A stretch of 64,000 bases of DNA, taken from NCBI GenBank assembly GCA_002238765.1, contig MPMZ01000006.1, positions 17,944 through 81,943 of the forward strand. The letters are read 5' to 3'. This stretch comes from Nitrospira sp. bin75. GTDB lineage: Bacteria; Nitrospirota; Nitrospiria; Nitrospirales; UBA8639. A program made the translations under genes and the position numbers. Of the stretch, positions 53,869 to 63,934 are shown piece by piece (the first letter of the stretch is position 1; every line of letters starts with the position of its first letter). The notes below the pieces were generated by a model. The model saw nothing but the letters and a program-made list of their open reading frames with translations, searched no databases and was not told the origin of the DNA.

Positions 53869-53901
53869 TCACACCCCTATCGGAACGATTGACCCTGGAC
53901 C

Positions 53902-53938
53902 AGCGTAAACCCAACATTTGCATATGTCAAGCATATGT
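53902..53938 (-). promoter_or_regulatory. vapBC promoter with palindromic operator
   Basis: On the minus strand TTGACA (53930-53925) and TACGCT (53907-53902) are 17 bases apart, about 35 bases before vapB. The -35 element lies inside gcatatgtcaagcatatg (53920-53937), where two CATATG palindromes are separated by five bases. Binding of the VapBC complex here would block the -35 region, the usual conditional cooperativity layout. Confidence 0.65.
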
Positions 53939-53981
53939 TTTTGCATGAAGAGCGAATTCCGGGCTTGAAACGGGACCGGCT

Positions 53982-54674
53982 TTACCGCGACGGGACGGAA
54001 CGTTTGCGGTCGGGAGTCAGTTCCTCCAAGCGAAACTGCTTGGGAAGCAGGACCGGAACCACCAGGGCGACGGGATCGCCGCGTTTCAGCGTCGTGGGTT
54101 TTTCCAATTGCAGGAGCACGTTGGCCACGAACGCGTCGTGGTCCGGAAGGAAATCGTACAGATTGGGCGTGAGTTTGTATTCCTGTGATTTGATCCCTTC
54201 CCAGACCGAAAACGTGCGTTCCGGGTAATGATAAAAATGGTTGGGGATATCCTTCAGCATAATGCCGATCTGCTTGGGATAATAGAACCGGATGCCGCAA
54301 CAGAGTTTGGCATAGCCGCTGTTCAGAATCGTGTCCACGTACATCCCGGAAAAGGATTTGTAGCCCAGCAGCCGTTCTTCAGGCAAAATTTCGGGCGCCT
54401 GCCATTTCAAGCCGTCTTTCGTCCGGCGAATCTTGCAATCCACCGGACACCGGACCAGCCACCCGTACTGGCCCACCATGCGCACCGGCCCGCAATCATC
54501 CGGAAGCACCTTGTAGCCGGCGGCGGCCAGTTCCCGCTGCTCGTACAACGGCATGTTGGTCATCAAAGGCCGGTGGGGATGGAAATCGAGCTTCAACCGT
54601 TCCGGGGCAATGGCGGTCGTGTACTCACGCTCCCAATACACGGTCCACTGAAAATGGTCAGGAAGTTCGCTCAT
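53982..54674 (-). CDS. Unknown soluble protein
   Basis: 230 aa from the ATG at 54674. No signal or membrane segment. It is rich in aromatic residues and proline (HFQWTVYWEREYT, FYYPKQIGIMLKDIPNHFYHYP) with a mixed beta appearance (VRMVGQYGWLVRCPVDCKI) and a few Cys (YAKLCCGIRFYYPK). The C-terminus is basic (TPDRKRSVPSR). No catalytic motif recognised. It neighbours a zinc-ribbon gene at 54880 on the same strand but about 200 bases away. Confidence 0.6.
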   Translation of the reverse strand: MSELPDHFQWTVYWEREYTTAIAPERLKLDFHPHRPLMTNMPLYEQRELAAAGYKVLPDDCGPVRMVGQYGWLVRCPVDCKIRRTKDGLKWQAPEILPEERLLGYKSFSGMYVDTILNSGYAKLCCGIRFYYPKQIGIMLKDIPNHFYHYPERTFSVWEGIKSQEYKLTPNLYDFLPDHDAFVANVLLQLEKPTTLKRGDPVALVVPVLLPKQFRLEELTPDRKRSVPSR

Positions 54675-54879
54675 CACATTGGTTCATTTCATCGGGTTCC
54701 ACTGCGCCACCGGCACCATGACCGCCCGCCCGGCACCGGCCGGCTGAAACCTGTAAATGCAAGACAACGGAACAACCACAGATAGCAACAGAAGCAGGCA
54801 TGGATGGATTCGAAGTCACGGGAAGGGAAAGGGAAGAACCCGCGCGCCACACGGAGGCCGTGGACCACCGCCGCGACGG
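54675..54879. other. Gene-free 205-base stretch
   Basis: Between the unknown protein and the zinc-ribbon gene. Both are on the minus strand. Nothing in either frame looks coding and no clear promoter or hairpin is visible. Confidence 0.5.
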
Positions 54880-55065
54880 TTACATGCGCTCGGTTTCTTC
54901 TTCCATGTGTTCTTCGACGGAAACATGAGTGAGGGTGCCGCGATAGTCACAGCGATGACAGCGAACGCGCCACTCTTCGACCCATCGTTCCTGAACAAAG
55001 GTTTGATGGCACTGGGGACAGACAAAGACCCCTTTGACGTAATGGACCTGCCGCTTGAACTTCAT
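54880..55065 (-). CDS. Small zinc-ribbon protein
   Basis: 61 aa. Two CXXC knuckles (VCPQCHQTF and RCHRCDYRG) separated by about 18 residues form a four-Cys zinc-binding ribbon. The rest is charged and ends in EEHMEEETERM. AGGAGG lies six bases before the ATG, so it is very likely translated. Possible roles are nucleic-acid or protein binding. No family name can be given. Confidence 0.8.
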   Translation of the reverse strand: MKFKRQVHYVKGVFVCPQCHQTFVQERWVEEWRVRCHRCDYRGTLTHVSVEEHMEEETERM

Positions 55066-55192
55066 TCTCTTCCTCCTACAGGCGAATCGAGCGTCCGAAT
55101 AGATTCAGGAAATCAAGCCTGCCACAGGGGATTTCTCCTTTGCAACCGGGAAAACGATGCGGGGTGAGGAGGGGAAGAGGAGGCGACGTCGG

Positions 55193-56149
55193 TTATTCGT
55201 GGGAGGCGGGGTTGCCGGGGGACTTGCGGCGGTGTTTTCTGGGGAACCGCTCGTCGTGGACCTGCTTCAGCCGCTTGTGTTCCACGTGCGTATAGATTTG
55301 GGTGGTGGCGATGTTGACGTGGCCCAGCATCATTTGCACGGCGCGCAGATCGGCGCCGTGGTCCAGCAGATGCGTGGCAAACGAATGGCGCAGCATGTGC
55401 GGCGAGATCGGTTTGTGAATGCCGGCTCGCAACGCCCGCCTCCGAAGAATGGTCCAGAAGCTCTGGCGCGTCATCGGCACTCCCCGCCTCGTCACGAACA
55501 ATGCCGGCGTGGCCCGCCCTTTCAGCAACGCCGGCCGTACGTCCCGGCAATAGGCCACCAACTTTTGGCGCGCGACCTCGCCGATGGGCACCATGCGTTG
55601 TTTGTCGCGTTTTCCGGTGGCTCGCACGTACCCCACTTCCAGGTTCACCGCCGACAGGGGCAGTGAGATCAATTCGGACACCCGGAGCCCCGCCGCATAC
55701 ATCAACTCCACCATGGCGGCATCCCGTATTTCCTCCAAGCCCTGTCCGACCGGCAATTCCAATAAGGCCGTGACCTCGGTTTCAGAGAGCGTCTTGGGCA
55801 GTTTGGCCCATTGTTTCGGTGCCCCGGGCAGTTGCGACAGGACCTCCGGGGCCCCGTGCTCCGTACTGAGAAACCGGTAAAACCCGCGGATGGCCGCCAG
55901 GCACCGGGATACCGAAGCCGGAGACAATTGTTGCGCGCGCAGGTGATTCAGAAAGCCGGTCAGATGTGGCGGGACGTCCAGCGGATCGGTCTTGCCCTGC
56001 AATGCCAAATAGGCTTGCAGTTTGTCCAGATCGCGCCGGTAGGCCCGGACGGTGTTGTCGGCGACGCCGCCCTCGACTCTCAAATTGGTCAGGTACTGGT
56101 CGATCAGGTCGTCGATGCGCCACGGTTGTGGCGCCGGCTCGTCATTCAT
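55193..56149 (-). CDS. Tyrosine recombinase, XerC/XerD family
   Basis: 318 aa from the ATG at 56149. The SAM-like N-terminal core (DLIDQYLTNLRVEGG, TVRAYRRDLDKLQAYL) precedes the catalytic domain with Arg in YAAGLRVSELISL, HXXR in SPHMLRHSFATHLLDHGADL, His in MLGHVNIATTQIYTHV and the nucleophilic Tyr in the same segment. Length and lack of a nearby phage or element suggest the chromosome-dimer resolvase XerC or XerD rather than a phage integrase. The long upstream open frame is low-complexity and not used. Confidence 0.92.
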   Translation of the reverse strand: MNDEPAPQPWRIDDLIDQYLTNLRVEGGVADNTVRAYRRDLDKLQAYLALQGKTDPLDVPPHLTGFLNHLRAQQLSPASVSRCLAAIRGFYRFLSTEHGAPEVLSQLPGAPKQWAKLPKTLSETEVTALLELPVGQGLEEIRDAAMVELMYAAGLRVSELISLPLSAVNLEVGYVRATGKRDKQRMVPIGEVARQKLVAYCRDVRPALLKGRATPALFVTRRGVPMTRQSFWTILRRRALRAGIHKPISPHMLRHSFATHLLDHGADLRAVQMMLGHVNIATTQIYTHVEHKRLKQVHDERFPRKHRRKSPGNPASHE

Positions 56150-56216
56150 ACGTGTTTCGCCTTTCTTGACAGTCTTCGACCCTGGCTTTATATACCACTT
56201 TGCGTAACAATGTCTC

Positions 56217-58289
56217 ATGATCGTCGCCACGTCCCCTTTTTCCCGCACGCTTCTTTGGTTCTTCCTCCTCAGCCTCGGTTTGTGGCCGGCGGCGGCGTTT
56301 GGCCAGCTTGCGCTTGATGACCTGACCGGGGAGCGGCCTCTACCGCCAGCCGGGGAGCAAGTCCTTCCCCTGACCGGAGAACAGGCCCTGCCGCCGGCCG
56401 CGGAGCCGACCCCCGCCCTGACCGAGACGCAGGCCCTCGTGCGCATCCGGGCCGCACTCGGTGCGGGAGACGGTGACGCGGCGCTGGACCTGATCGACGG
56501 GTTTCTGGATCAATCCGCGTCGCCCGCCTTCATCGAGTCCTTCACAATTTTGCAGGCCGCCGCGCTGGAAGCACAGGGCCGGGACAGCCAGGCCATCGTC
56601 ACCCTCGAGCAATTCCTGGAAGAATTTCCGGGCTCCCGGCTGGCCCACGAGGCCCGGTTGCGGCTGGGCGCCCTCTATACCGCATTGCAACAACCCGGCC
56701 GCGCTATTCCCATCCTGTCCCGGGTCCTGGACCTGACGCCGGACCAGACGCTCCGCGCCGAGGCCCTCTCTCGCTTGTGCCTGGCGTACGAAGCGAACGG
56801 CGAGCCCCTGCGGGCGGTTCACGCCGCCCTGACCCATGCGGACCAGGCCGGGGCCGCGGTTCAGCGGGATCTCCGGGATTACCTTCGCGGCCTGATCCTG
56901 CACCGGATGGACGACCAAGCGCTCGGCGGAGTCCTGGATGCCTTTTCGAGCACGTATCCCGGCGACCTGGCCTTGATCCGTTTCATCGAACTTCACCTGT
57001 CGCGGGGGGACGAGACGCTGGCCGAACGGGACCTCCGCACTTTTCTGCACCGCTTTCCCGGTCATGCCTATGCTCCGGCCGCGACCGCGCTTCTGCAGAC
57101 CGCCGTGGCCGGGCTCAAGGCCCATCGCCACGTGATCGCCGCGGTCCTGCCCTTTTCGGGACCCATGAAGCCCTTCGGGACCGAGGCGTTCAACGGCATC
57201 CGGCTGGCCCTGGACGAGACGGAGACCCTTTGGGGCTCCCGCGCCGTCGGGCTCGTGGTCGAGGACAGCGTCCGGCCGGCCGGCCGGCTCCGCCGAGAAC
57301 TGTCCTCCCTGCTCTACGACTTTTCGCCCATCGCCCTGATCGGGCCCCTGCTGGCCCGGGAAGTGCAACTCCTGGGCGATGCCCCGGACCTCGCGGGCGT
57401 GCCGTTCATCACGCCCACCGCGACCCTGCCGGACGTCAAGCGGTTCGGCCGGTACTGGTTCAGCACGGCCATGACGCCGTCCCTCCAGATCGACCGCCTA
57501 GTGGACTATGCCATGCGGCAGTTCGGGTATTCCCGTTTTTGCATCCTGGCTCCCCGCACGCCTCATGGCCGGCGCTTGCATGACCTGTTTCACCAAGCCG
57601 TGGCTCGAAACGGGGGAGAGGTGATTGCCGCCGAGGGATACGCACCTCGCACAACGGACGCGTCGCTTCAAATCATTCGCATCAAAGAGACGGATTTGAG
57701 CCTCTACGGTGAAATGGTGCCCCTGACGCCCGAGGAACCGGTCGGTCCGGAGAGCAGTCCCATCAGGGAGGAACCACCGCCGAAGGACGGGCAGGAAGAT
57801 GAAGAGGTGCCGCTGGTCTATACCCCGGGATTCGATGCCCTGTTTCTCCCCGGCCATCCGACCGACGTGGCCTTTCTTGCCGCGCAACTCGCCTTTTTCG
57901 ACGTGAACGTGCCCTTGCTGGGGACGAATACCTGGAACCACCCCAATCTCCTGAAGTGGGGCCGCAGTTCCATCGAGGGGGGAGTGTTCGGGGATGCCCT
58001 GTTCCTCGACACCGTTGATCCGGACGTCCGGCGTTTTATTGCCGCCTATCGCGACCGGTTTCAGGCCGACCCGTCGATTTTCGCGGTCCAGGCCTACGAC
58101 GCCATGCGCGTGGTCCTCGACACGATCCACCGCGGCGCGACGACCGGGGCCGACGTGCGCATGCAACTCTTCGTCCGGCACAACCTTCCCACGCTGGGCG
58201 GTCTGGAAAAATTCGACGAGGGTGGCATCCTCACCCGCAAAGTGTATATGATCCAAGTTCAACACGGTCGCTTCGTCCAACTGGATTGA
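56217..58289 (+). CDS. LpoA-like protein: TPR region plus periplasmic-binding-protein fold
   Basis: 690 aa. The signal peptide spans about residues 8-30 (ends FGQ). A short repetitive segment follows (PAGEQVLPLTGEQALPPAA, three near-copies). Residues about 70-290 are helical repeats (FLEEFPGSRLAHEARLRLGAL). Residues about 300-690 resemble a type I periplasmic binding protein (VIAAVLPFSGPMKPFGTEAF, ALIGPLLAREVQLLGDAPDL), with a Pro/Glu-rich insert. Such TPR plus binding-protein fusions are found in LpoA, the outer-membrane activator of penicillin-binding proteins. No lipobox Cys is obvious, so it may be periplasmic instead. Confidence 0.82.
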   Translation: MIVATSPFSRTLLWFFLLSLGLWPAAAFGQLALDDLTGERPLPPAGEQVLPLTGEQALPPAAEPTPALTETQALVRIRAALGAGDGDAALDLIDGFLDQSASPAFIESFTILQAAALEAQGRDSQAIVTLEQFLEEFPGSRLAHEARLRLGALYTALQQPGRAIPILSRVLDLTPDQTLRAEALSRLCLAYEANGEPLRAVHAALTHADQAGAAVQRDLRDYLRGLILHRMDDQALGGVLDAFSSTYPGDLALIRFIELHLSRGDETLAERDLRTFLHRFPGHAYAPAATALLQTAVAGLKAHRHVIAAVLPFSGPMKPFGTEAFNGIRLALDETETLWGSRAVGLVVEDSVRPAGRLRRELSSLLYDFSPIALIGPLLAREVQLLGDAPDLAGVPFITPTATLPDVKRFGRYWFSTAMTPSLQIDRLVDYAMRQFGYSRFCILAPRTPHGRRLHDLFHQAVARNGGEVIAAEGYAPRTTDASLQIIRIKETDLSLYGEMVPLTPEEPVGPESSPIREEPPPKDGQEDEEVPLVYTPGFDALFLPGHPTDVAFLAAQLAFFDVNVPLLGTNTWNHPNLLKWGRSSIEGGVFGDALFLDTVDPDVRRFIAAYRDRFQADPSIFAVQAYDAMRVVLDTIHRGATTGADVRMQLFVRHNLPTLGGLEKFDEGGILTRKVYMIQVQHGRFVQLD

Positions 58290-58305
58290 GGGTCCGGCAT
58301 ACCGC

Positions 58306-59022
58306 ATGATAGCCCAGTTCTTTCATACCCTGTCCTACGTGATCCTGCCGCTGATGCTGGCCGTGGTCCTGCACGAGTACGCCCACGGCTGGGTCGCCAA
58401 TTATTACGGAGACGGCACGGCCCGGGAACACGGCCGGTTGACGCTCAATCCGCTCGTCCATATCGACCGGTTCGGCACCATTATCGTTCCCCTGCTCTGC
58501 CTGCTGATGCCCGGCGGGTTTTTGTTCGGATGGGCGAAACCCGTTCCCGTGACGCCGGGACGTTTACGCAACCCGCGACGCGATATGGCCCTCGTGGCGG
58601 CGGCCGGGCCGGCGATGAATTTCGTGCTGGCCATCCTGAGCGGGGTCCTCTTGAACGTCCTGCTCACCATCGATCCGACGCTGCAGGAAAATTGGCCTCC
58701 CCAGCCGGGAGTCACCCCGAGAAGCGACCTCTTAGGGATGATCCTGTTGCCGCTGGTCGCGATGGCCCTGTTTTCGATTATCATCAACACCCTGCTCTTT
58801 GCATTCAATCTGCTGCCGATTCCCCCGCTCGACGGAGGCCGGATTCTGCTGAGCAGCCTGCCGCTCAAACCGGCCATCCTGCTCAGCCGGCTGGAACCCT
58901 ACGGCATGCTGATTATCCTCGGCTTGCTCTTTTTCGATTCGCGGATTCACGTGGTCGGCGGCTTTATCGGGACGATCTTCCAATTCATGACCGGATCCAT
59001 TCTCTCGAGGTTCGTGTTGTAA
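58306..59022 (+). CDS. M50-family membrane metalloprotease (site-2 protease)
   Basis: 238 aa with about five to six membrane helices. The zinc motif HEXXH is present in VVLHEYAHGWVANYYGD, and the third ligand region is LLPIPPLDGGRILLSSLP (DG motif). It should cleave membrane-embedded substrates, such as anti-sigma factors. It has no PDZ domain, as in many group III proteases. It starts 16 bases after the LpoA-like gene and ends 22 bases before trpS. Confidence 0.93.
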   Translation: MIAQFFHTLSYVILPLMLAVVLHEYAHGWVANYYGDGTAREHGRLTLNPLVHIDRFGTIIVPLLCLLMPGGFLFGWAKPVPVTPGRLRNPRRDMALVAAAGPAMNFVLAILSGVLLNVLLTIDPTLQENWPPQPGVTPRSDLLGMILLPLVAMALFSIIINTLLFAFNLLPIPPLDGGRILLSSLPLKPAILLSRLEPYGMLIILGLLFFDSRIHVVGGFIGTIFQFMTGSILSRFVL

Positions 59023-59044
59023 CGGTTAGTAGAAGGAGTGAACG

Positions 59045-60015
59045 ATGCGCGTGGTCAGCGGCATGCAGCCCAGTGGACGCCTGCATTTGGGCAATTATCT
59101 CGGAGCTCTCACGAATTGGAAAGTCCTGCAGGACGACCACACGTGTTTCTTCTTCGTGGCGGACTGGCACGCGCTGTCCACCAATTACGAAGACACCGGC
59201 CACGTCACGACCTACGTGCGGGAATTGCTGATTGATTGGCTCGCGTCGGGGATCGACCCCGAACGGTCCACGGTCTTCGTACAATCCCACGTGCCGGAAC
59301 ACGCGGAGTTCCATCTGCTCCTTTCGATGCTGACCCCGGTCTCGTGGTTGGAACGCAATCCGACGTATAAGGAAAAGCAGGAACAACTGGAGGGACGCGA
59401 CCTCTCCACGCACGGGTTTTTGGGCTATCCCGTCCTGCAAGCCGCCGACATTCTGCTCTACAAGGCCAATGCCGTGCCGGTCGGCAAAGACCAACTCCCC
59501 CATCTGGAACTGACCCGCGAAATCGCCCGGCGGTTCAACAGTCTCTATACGCCAGTATTGGTGGAACCACAGGAACTGCTCACGGAATTTCCCAAAGTCG
59601 TCGGAACCGACGGTCGCAAGATGAGCAAGAGTTACCGGAACGCGATCAACCTGTCCGACCCCGAACCCACGGTCCGGCAAACCCTCAAGACCATGGTCAC
59701 CGATCCGGCGCGAGTGCGGCGGACCGACCCGGGGAACCCCGATATCTGCCCGGTGTTTGAATTCCACAAGATCTATTCCGACGCCACGGTCATCGACCAG
59801 GTCAACGAAGAATGCCGCACGGCACAAATCGGCTGTATCGACTGCAAGAAATTCGTGGCGGACCGCGTCGTGGCGCAACTCTCGCCCATTTGGGACGCCC
59901 GCGCCTCGCTCGAGGCCAACCCCGCCCGGCTCGACGACGTGGCCAGGGCCGGGGGCGAACGCGCGTCCAGGGTCGCCCGTCAGACCCTCGGTGAAGTCAG
60001 GGAAGCCATGAAGAT

Positions 60016-60019
<4 letters not shown>
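59045..60019 (+). CDS. trpS: Tryptophanyl-tRNA synthetase
   Basis: 324 aa. The class I HIGH-type motif is PSGRLHLGNYLGAL and the KMSKS motif is GRKMSKSYRNAI. The N-terminal MRVVSGMQPSG is standard. It activates tryptophan and charges tRNA-Trp. A promoter for the glycolytic genes starts within its last codons and stop region. Confidence 0.97.
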
Positions 60020-61102
<1,083 letters not shown>

Positions 61103-61169
61103 GACGTTCTCGCCCTCCTGTCCCGCCGCATTGAGCAGACCCAGGCGGTTCCGGAGGAAAGGATGTATC

Positions 61170-62363
61170 GTGCACATTACCAAACAAACCATTGATCAGG
61201 TCGATCTGCAAGGGAAGCGGGTCATTATTCGCGTCGACTTCAACGTGCCACTCGACGAGGATCGGAAAATTACGGACGATTCCCGGATTCGCGCGGCGAT
61301 TCCCACGATCAATCACGTCGTCGATGAAGGCGGGAGCGTGATTCTGTGTTCACACCTGGGACGTCCCAAGGGCACGGTCTGCCCGGAACTCAGCCTGGCG
61401 CCGGTGGCCAAACGTCTGAAGCGCCTCCTGGGGAAGGAGGTGACGTTCTCGCCTGACTGCGTGGGTCCGGTGGTCAAAAACCTCGTGAGTCAATTGCAGC
61501 CCGGCGACGTCATGGTGCTGGAGAATCTCCGGTTTCATCCCGGAGAGGAAGCCAACGACGAGCATTTCGCCTCGGAACTGGCCTCATTGGGTGACGTCTT
61601 TATCAATGACGCGTTCGGGACCGCGCACCGGTCCCACGCCTCCACTGCCGGGATCCCCTTGTTTATCAAAACGTCCGCGGCCGGCTATTTGATGAAACGG
61701 GAAGTGGAGTACCTGGAGGGGGCCGTGGAAAATCCCGTCCGTCCCTTCGTGGCCCTGCTGGGCGGCGCGAAGGTGTCGGGCAAAATCGGGGTCATCAAGA
61801 ACTTCGAAAATAAGGTCGATAAAGTCATTATCGGCGGCGGCATGGCGTTCACGTTTCTGAAAGCCATGAACCTGGAAATCGGCCGGTCCCTGGTCGAAGA
61901 CGAAATGCTGGATTTCGCCAAGGGCGTGTACGACCGCGCCATCGAGCAGGGCATCAAATTTTATCTTCCGGTGGATTGCGTGGTGGCGGCCAGCCTGGAC
62001 CCCGGAGCCGAAACGAAAATCGTGCCCATCCAGGAGATTCCCGAAGGCTGGTACGGCCTGGATATCGGCCCGGCCTCCGTCAAACTCTTTTCCGCAGCCG
62101 TGGAAAACGCCAAAACCATTCTCTGGAACGGACCGATGGGCCTGTTCGAACGGGATGCCTTTGCCCGGGGCACTCAAGCCATGGCCCACGCCGTCGCCAA
62201 TGCCTATGCCCTGACGATCGTCGGGGGCGGCTCGACCGCTCTGGCCATCCACCGCGCGGGCGAAACCGACAGCATGTCGTTTATTTCCACGGGGGGCGGT
62301 GCGGCGCTCACCTTGCTGGAAGGGGGGAACATGCCCGGGCTGGCGGCTCTGCCGGGCCGGTAA
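61170..62363 (+). CDS. pgk: Phosphoglycerate kinase
   Basis: 397 aa from the GTG at 61170 ([19 protein letters not shown]), with AAAGGA upstream; the longer open frame adds residues not seen in the family. The N-domain has [10 protein letters not shown] and [10 protein letters not shown], while the C-domain has [38 protein letters not shown] and the glycine-rich GGGSTALAI. It makes ATP from 1,3-bisphosphoglycerate or runs the reverse in CO2-fixing gluconeogenesis. Confidence 0.97.
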   Translation: MHITKQTIDQVDLQGKRVIIRVDFNVPLDEDRKITDDSRIRAAIPTINHVVDEGGSVILCSHLGRPKGTVCPELSLAPVAKRLKRLLGKEVTFSPDCVGPVVKNLVSQLQPGDVMVLENLRFHPGEEANDEHFASELASLGDVFINDAFGTAHRSHASTAGIPLFIKTSAAGYLMKREVEYLEGAVENPVRPFVALLGGAKVSGKIGVIKNFENKVDKVIIGGGMAFTFLKAMNLEIGRSLVEDEMLDFAKGVYDRAIEQGIKFYLPVDCVVAASLDPGAETKIVPIQEIPEGWYGLDIGPASVKLFSAAVENAKTILWNGPMGLFERDAFARGTQAMAHAVANAYALTIVGGGSTALAIHRAGETDSMSFISTGGGAALTLLEGGNMPGLAALPGR

Positions 62364-62412
62364 TGGTTTCGTTCCCTCCCTTTTACCCTGATATCCTACG
62401 GTCACCGCTTTC

Positions 62413-63168
62413 GTGAACCCCCGACTCATCGCAGGCAATTGGAAAATGCACAACTCGACGGCCGAAGCCGTCGAGTTCGTCCACCGCTTCCGGCAGGCCC
62501 TGGCTCATAACGTCTCCGTGGAGATCCTGCTCCTTCCCCCGTTTACCGCTCTGTACGGCATCCGGCAAATGCTTCATGCCGATGATCCGTTCCGGCTGGG
62601 CGCGCAGGATCTGTCATGGGAAGACGAGGGGGCCTACACGGGTGAGGTGTCCGCACGCATGCTGAAAGACGTGGGGTGCCACTCGGTCATCGTCGGGCAT
62701 TCGGAACGCCGGCGACTCCTGGGGGAAACCGATTCCCACGTCCACAACAAGCTGCAGGCCGCCTTGCGACATGATCTCGCTCCCATCCTGTGCGTGGGGG
62801 AAACCCTGGAGGAACGGCAGGCCGGGCATACGCAAGACGTGGTCAAAGACCAACTGCTTCGGGCGTTACGCGACGTTCCTCCCGAGCGGATACGCGGGCT
62901 GGCCATTGCCTATGAGCCGGTGTGGGCTATCGGCACCGGCTACGCCGCCACTGTCCCACACATCGAAGAGGTGCACGCCTTTCTTCGCTCGATCCTGAAC
63001 GCGGAATGGCCGCACAATGGACAACGAACGAGAATCATCTATGGAGGAAGCGTTTCTCCTGACAATGCCGGAGAACTCTTCGGGTCGGATGAGATCGACG
63101 GGGCCCTCGTCGGAAAAGCTTGTCTTGATCCCGAAGGCTTTGCTAAGATCTGTGAGATGGCCGCCTAA
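62413..63168 (+). CDS. tpiA: Triosephosphate isomerase
   Basis: 251 aa, standard, starting with GTG (MNPRLIAGNWKMHNS). Lys in GNWKMH, catalytic His in SVIVGHSERRRLLGE and Glu in IAYEPVWAIGTGYAA, plus the phosphate loop YGGSVSPDNA. It interconverts dihydroxyacetone phosphate and glyceraldehyde-3-phosphate. Fifty bases separate it from pgk. Confidence 0.97.
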   Translation: MNPRLIAGNWKMHNSTAEAVEFVHRFRQALAHNVSVEILLLPPFTALYGIRQMLHADDPFRLGAQDLSWEDEGAYTGEVSARMLKDVGCHSVIVGHSERRRLLGETDSHVHNKLQAALRHDLAPILCVGETLEERQAGHTQDVVKDQLLRALRDVPPERIRGLAIAYEPVWAIGTGYAATVPHIEEVHAFLRSILNAEWPHNGQRTRIIYGGSVSPDNAGELFGSDEIDGALVGKACLDPEGFAKICEMAA

Positions 63169-63200
63169 GCTCGTTGCGATCAGGCCTAGAAAGAATATCC

Positions 63201-63581
63201 ATGTATACCGCCACCGTCATTCTCCATCTCATCGTCTGTTTTCTGATGATTGCCGCTATCCTGCTTCAGGCAGGAAAGGGCGCCGAAATCGGTGCGGCCT
63301 TCGGCGGGTCCAGCAATACGGTGTTCGGCAGTCGCGGTCCCGGGACGTTTCTCAGCAAGATCACGGTGGCTGCGGCCGTTATTTTCATGGTGACCTCGCT
63401 CAGCCTGGCGTTGCTGTCCAGACAGGAGAACGTCGCGTCTTCGGTGATCGACGCTCCCGTGACGTCCGGCGAAGTCCCCTCCTCCGCTCCGGAGAGCACG
63501 GGAGCGGCTCCTGAATCAGCCGCTCCAGAAACATCAGGAGCCCCCGCCGACTCCTCCGAGCCCCCCTCCTCGGCCCACTGA
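63201..63581 (+). CDS. secG: Preprotein translocase subunit SecG
   Basis: 126 aa from the ATG at 63201. Two helices (about residues 3-22 and 50-72) flank the SecG signature LLQAGKGAEIGAAFGGSSNT then VFGSRGPGTFL. A Ser/Ala/Pro/Glu-rich tail of about 45 residues follows, longer than in many SecG proteins. It assists SecYE during export. tpiA-secG linkage is common in bacteria. Confidence 0.95.
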   Translation: MYTATVILHLIVCFLMIAAILLQAGKGAEIGAAFGGSSNTVFGSRGPGTFLSKITVAAAVIFMVTSLSLALLSRQENVASSVIDAPVTSGEVPSSAPESTGAAPESAAPETSGAPADSSEPPSSAH

Positions 63582-63934
63582 TTGTTTCCTAAGAGACGAA
63601 GCCCGGCCGCCAATGGTTTTGGGTCCTTTGCCGAAACAAAAGAGCCTGTCCTGAGCAGAGCGAAGGAACCTCGTCGCGAGGGGGCGAAACCCTGCATGTA
63701 CAAGGCAACGACTCTGGATTTCCGATCGGGGTCGGGAATGACGGAAGGGGAAGCAGGTCCTTCGCTTTGCTCAGGGCAAGGTCAGGATCACAAACCGGGC
63801 GATGTTGATTTCTTGGTGTGCAGATGCAAAGCCTGCCAAGGATAACCTCAAGCCTACTTTATTTCTTGCAGAGAGAGGTGGCTCGGTTTCCTTGAACAGG
63901 TTGCAGGCTGTTGATAAGTGGCTCTCCGCTCTGG
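63582..63934. other. Intergenic stretch with repeat and remnant sequence
   Basis: Besides the repeat copy at 63601-63695 it contains fragments such as ccttcgctttgctcagggcaag (63760-63781), similar to the sequence inserted into copy 3 and at 31514-31536. No gene is supported. The last part probably includes the end of the insertion sequence whose transposase begins beyond the window. Confidence 0.5.
63601..63695 (-). repeat. Dispersed GC-rich repeat, copy 3 of 3
   Basis: Reverse orientation relative to copies at 12802 and 42216. Shared blocks: ccaatggttttgggtccttt, gccgaaacaaaag, cctcgtcg and gcgaaacc. It carries an extra ~20 bases (cctgagcagagcgaagg) inserted between the aaacaaaag and cctcgtcg blocks. 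Confidence 0.85.

Noticed and set aside
56150..56446. N-terminal extension of the XerC/D recombinase to 56446
   Set aside because: The added residues are Arg/Ser/Gly-rich low complexity, overlap the divergent gene start and are not part of the family.
63582..63845. Plus-strand frame after secG
   Set aside because: It is a translation of the dispersed repeat without family similarity.
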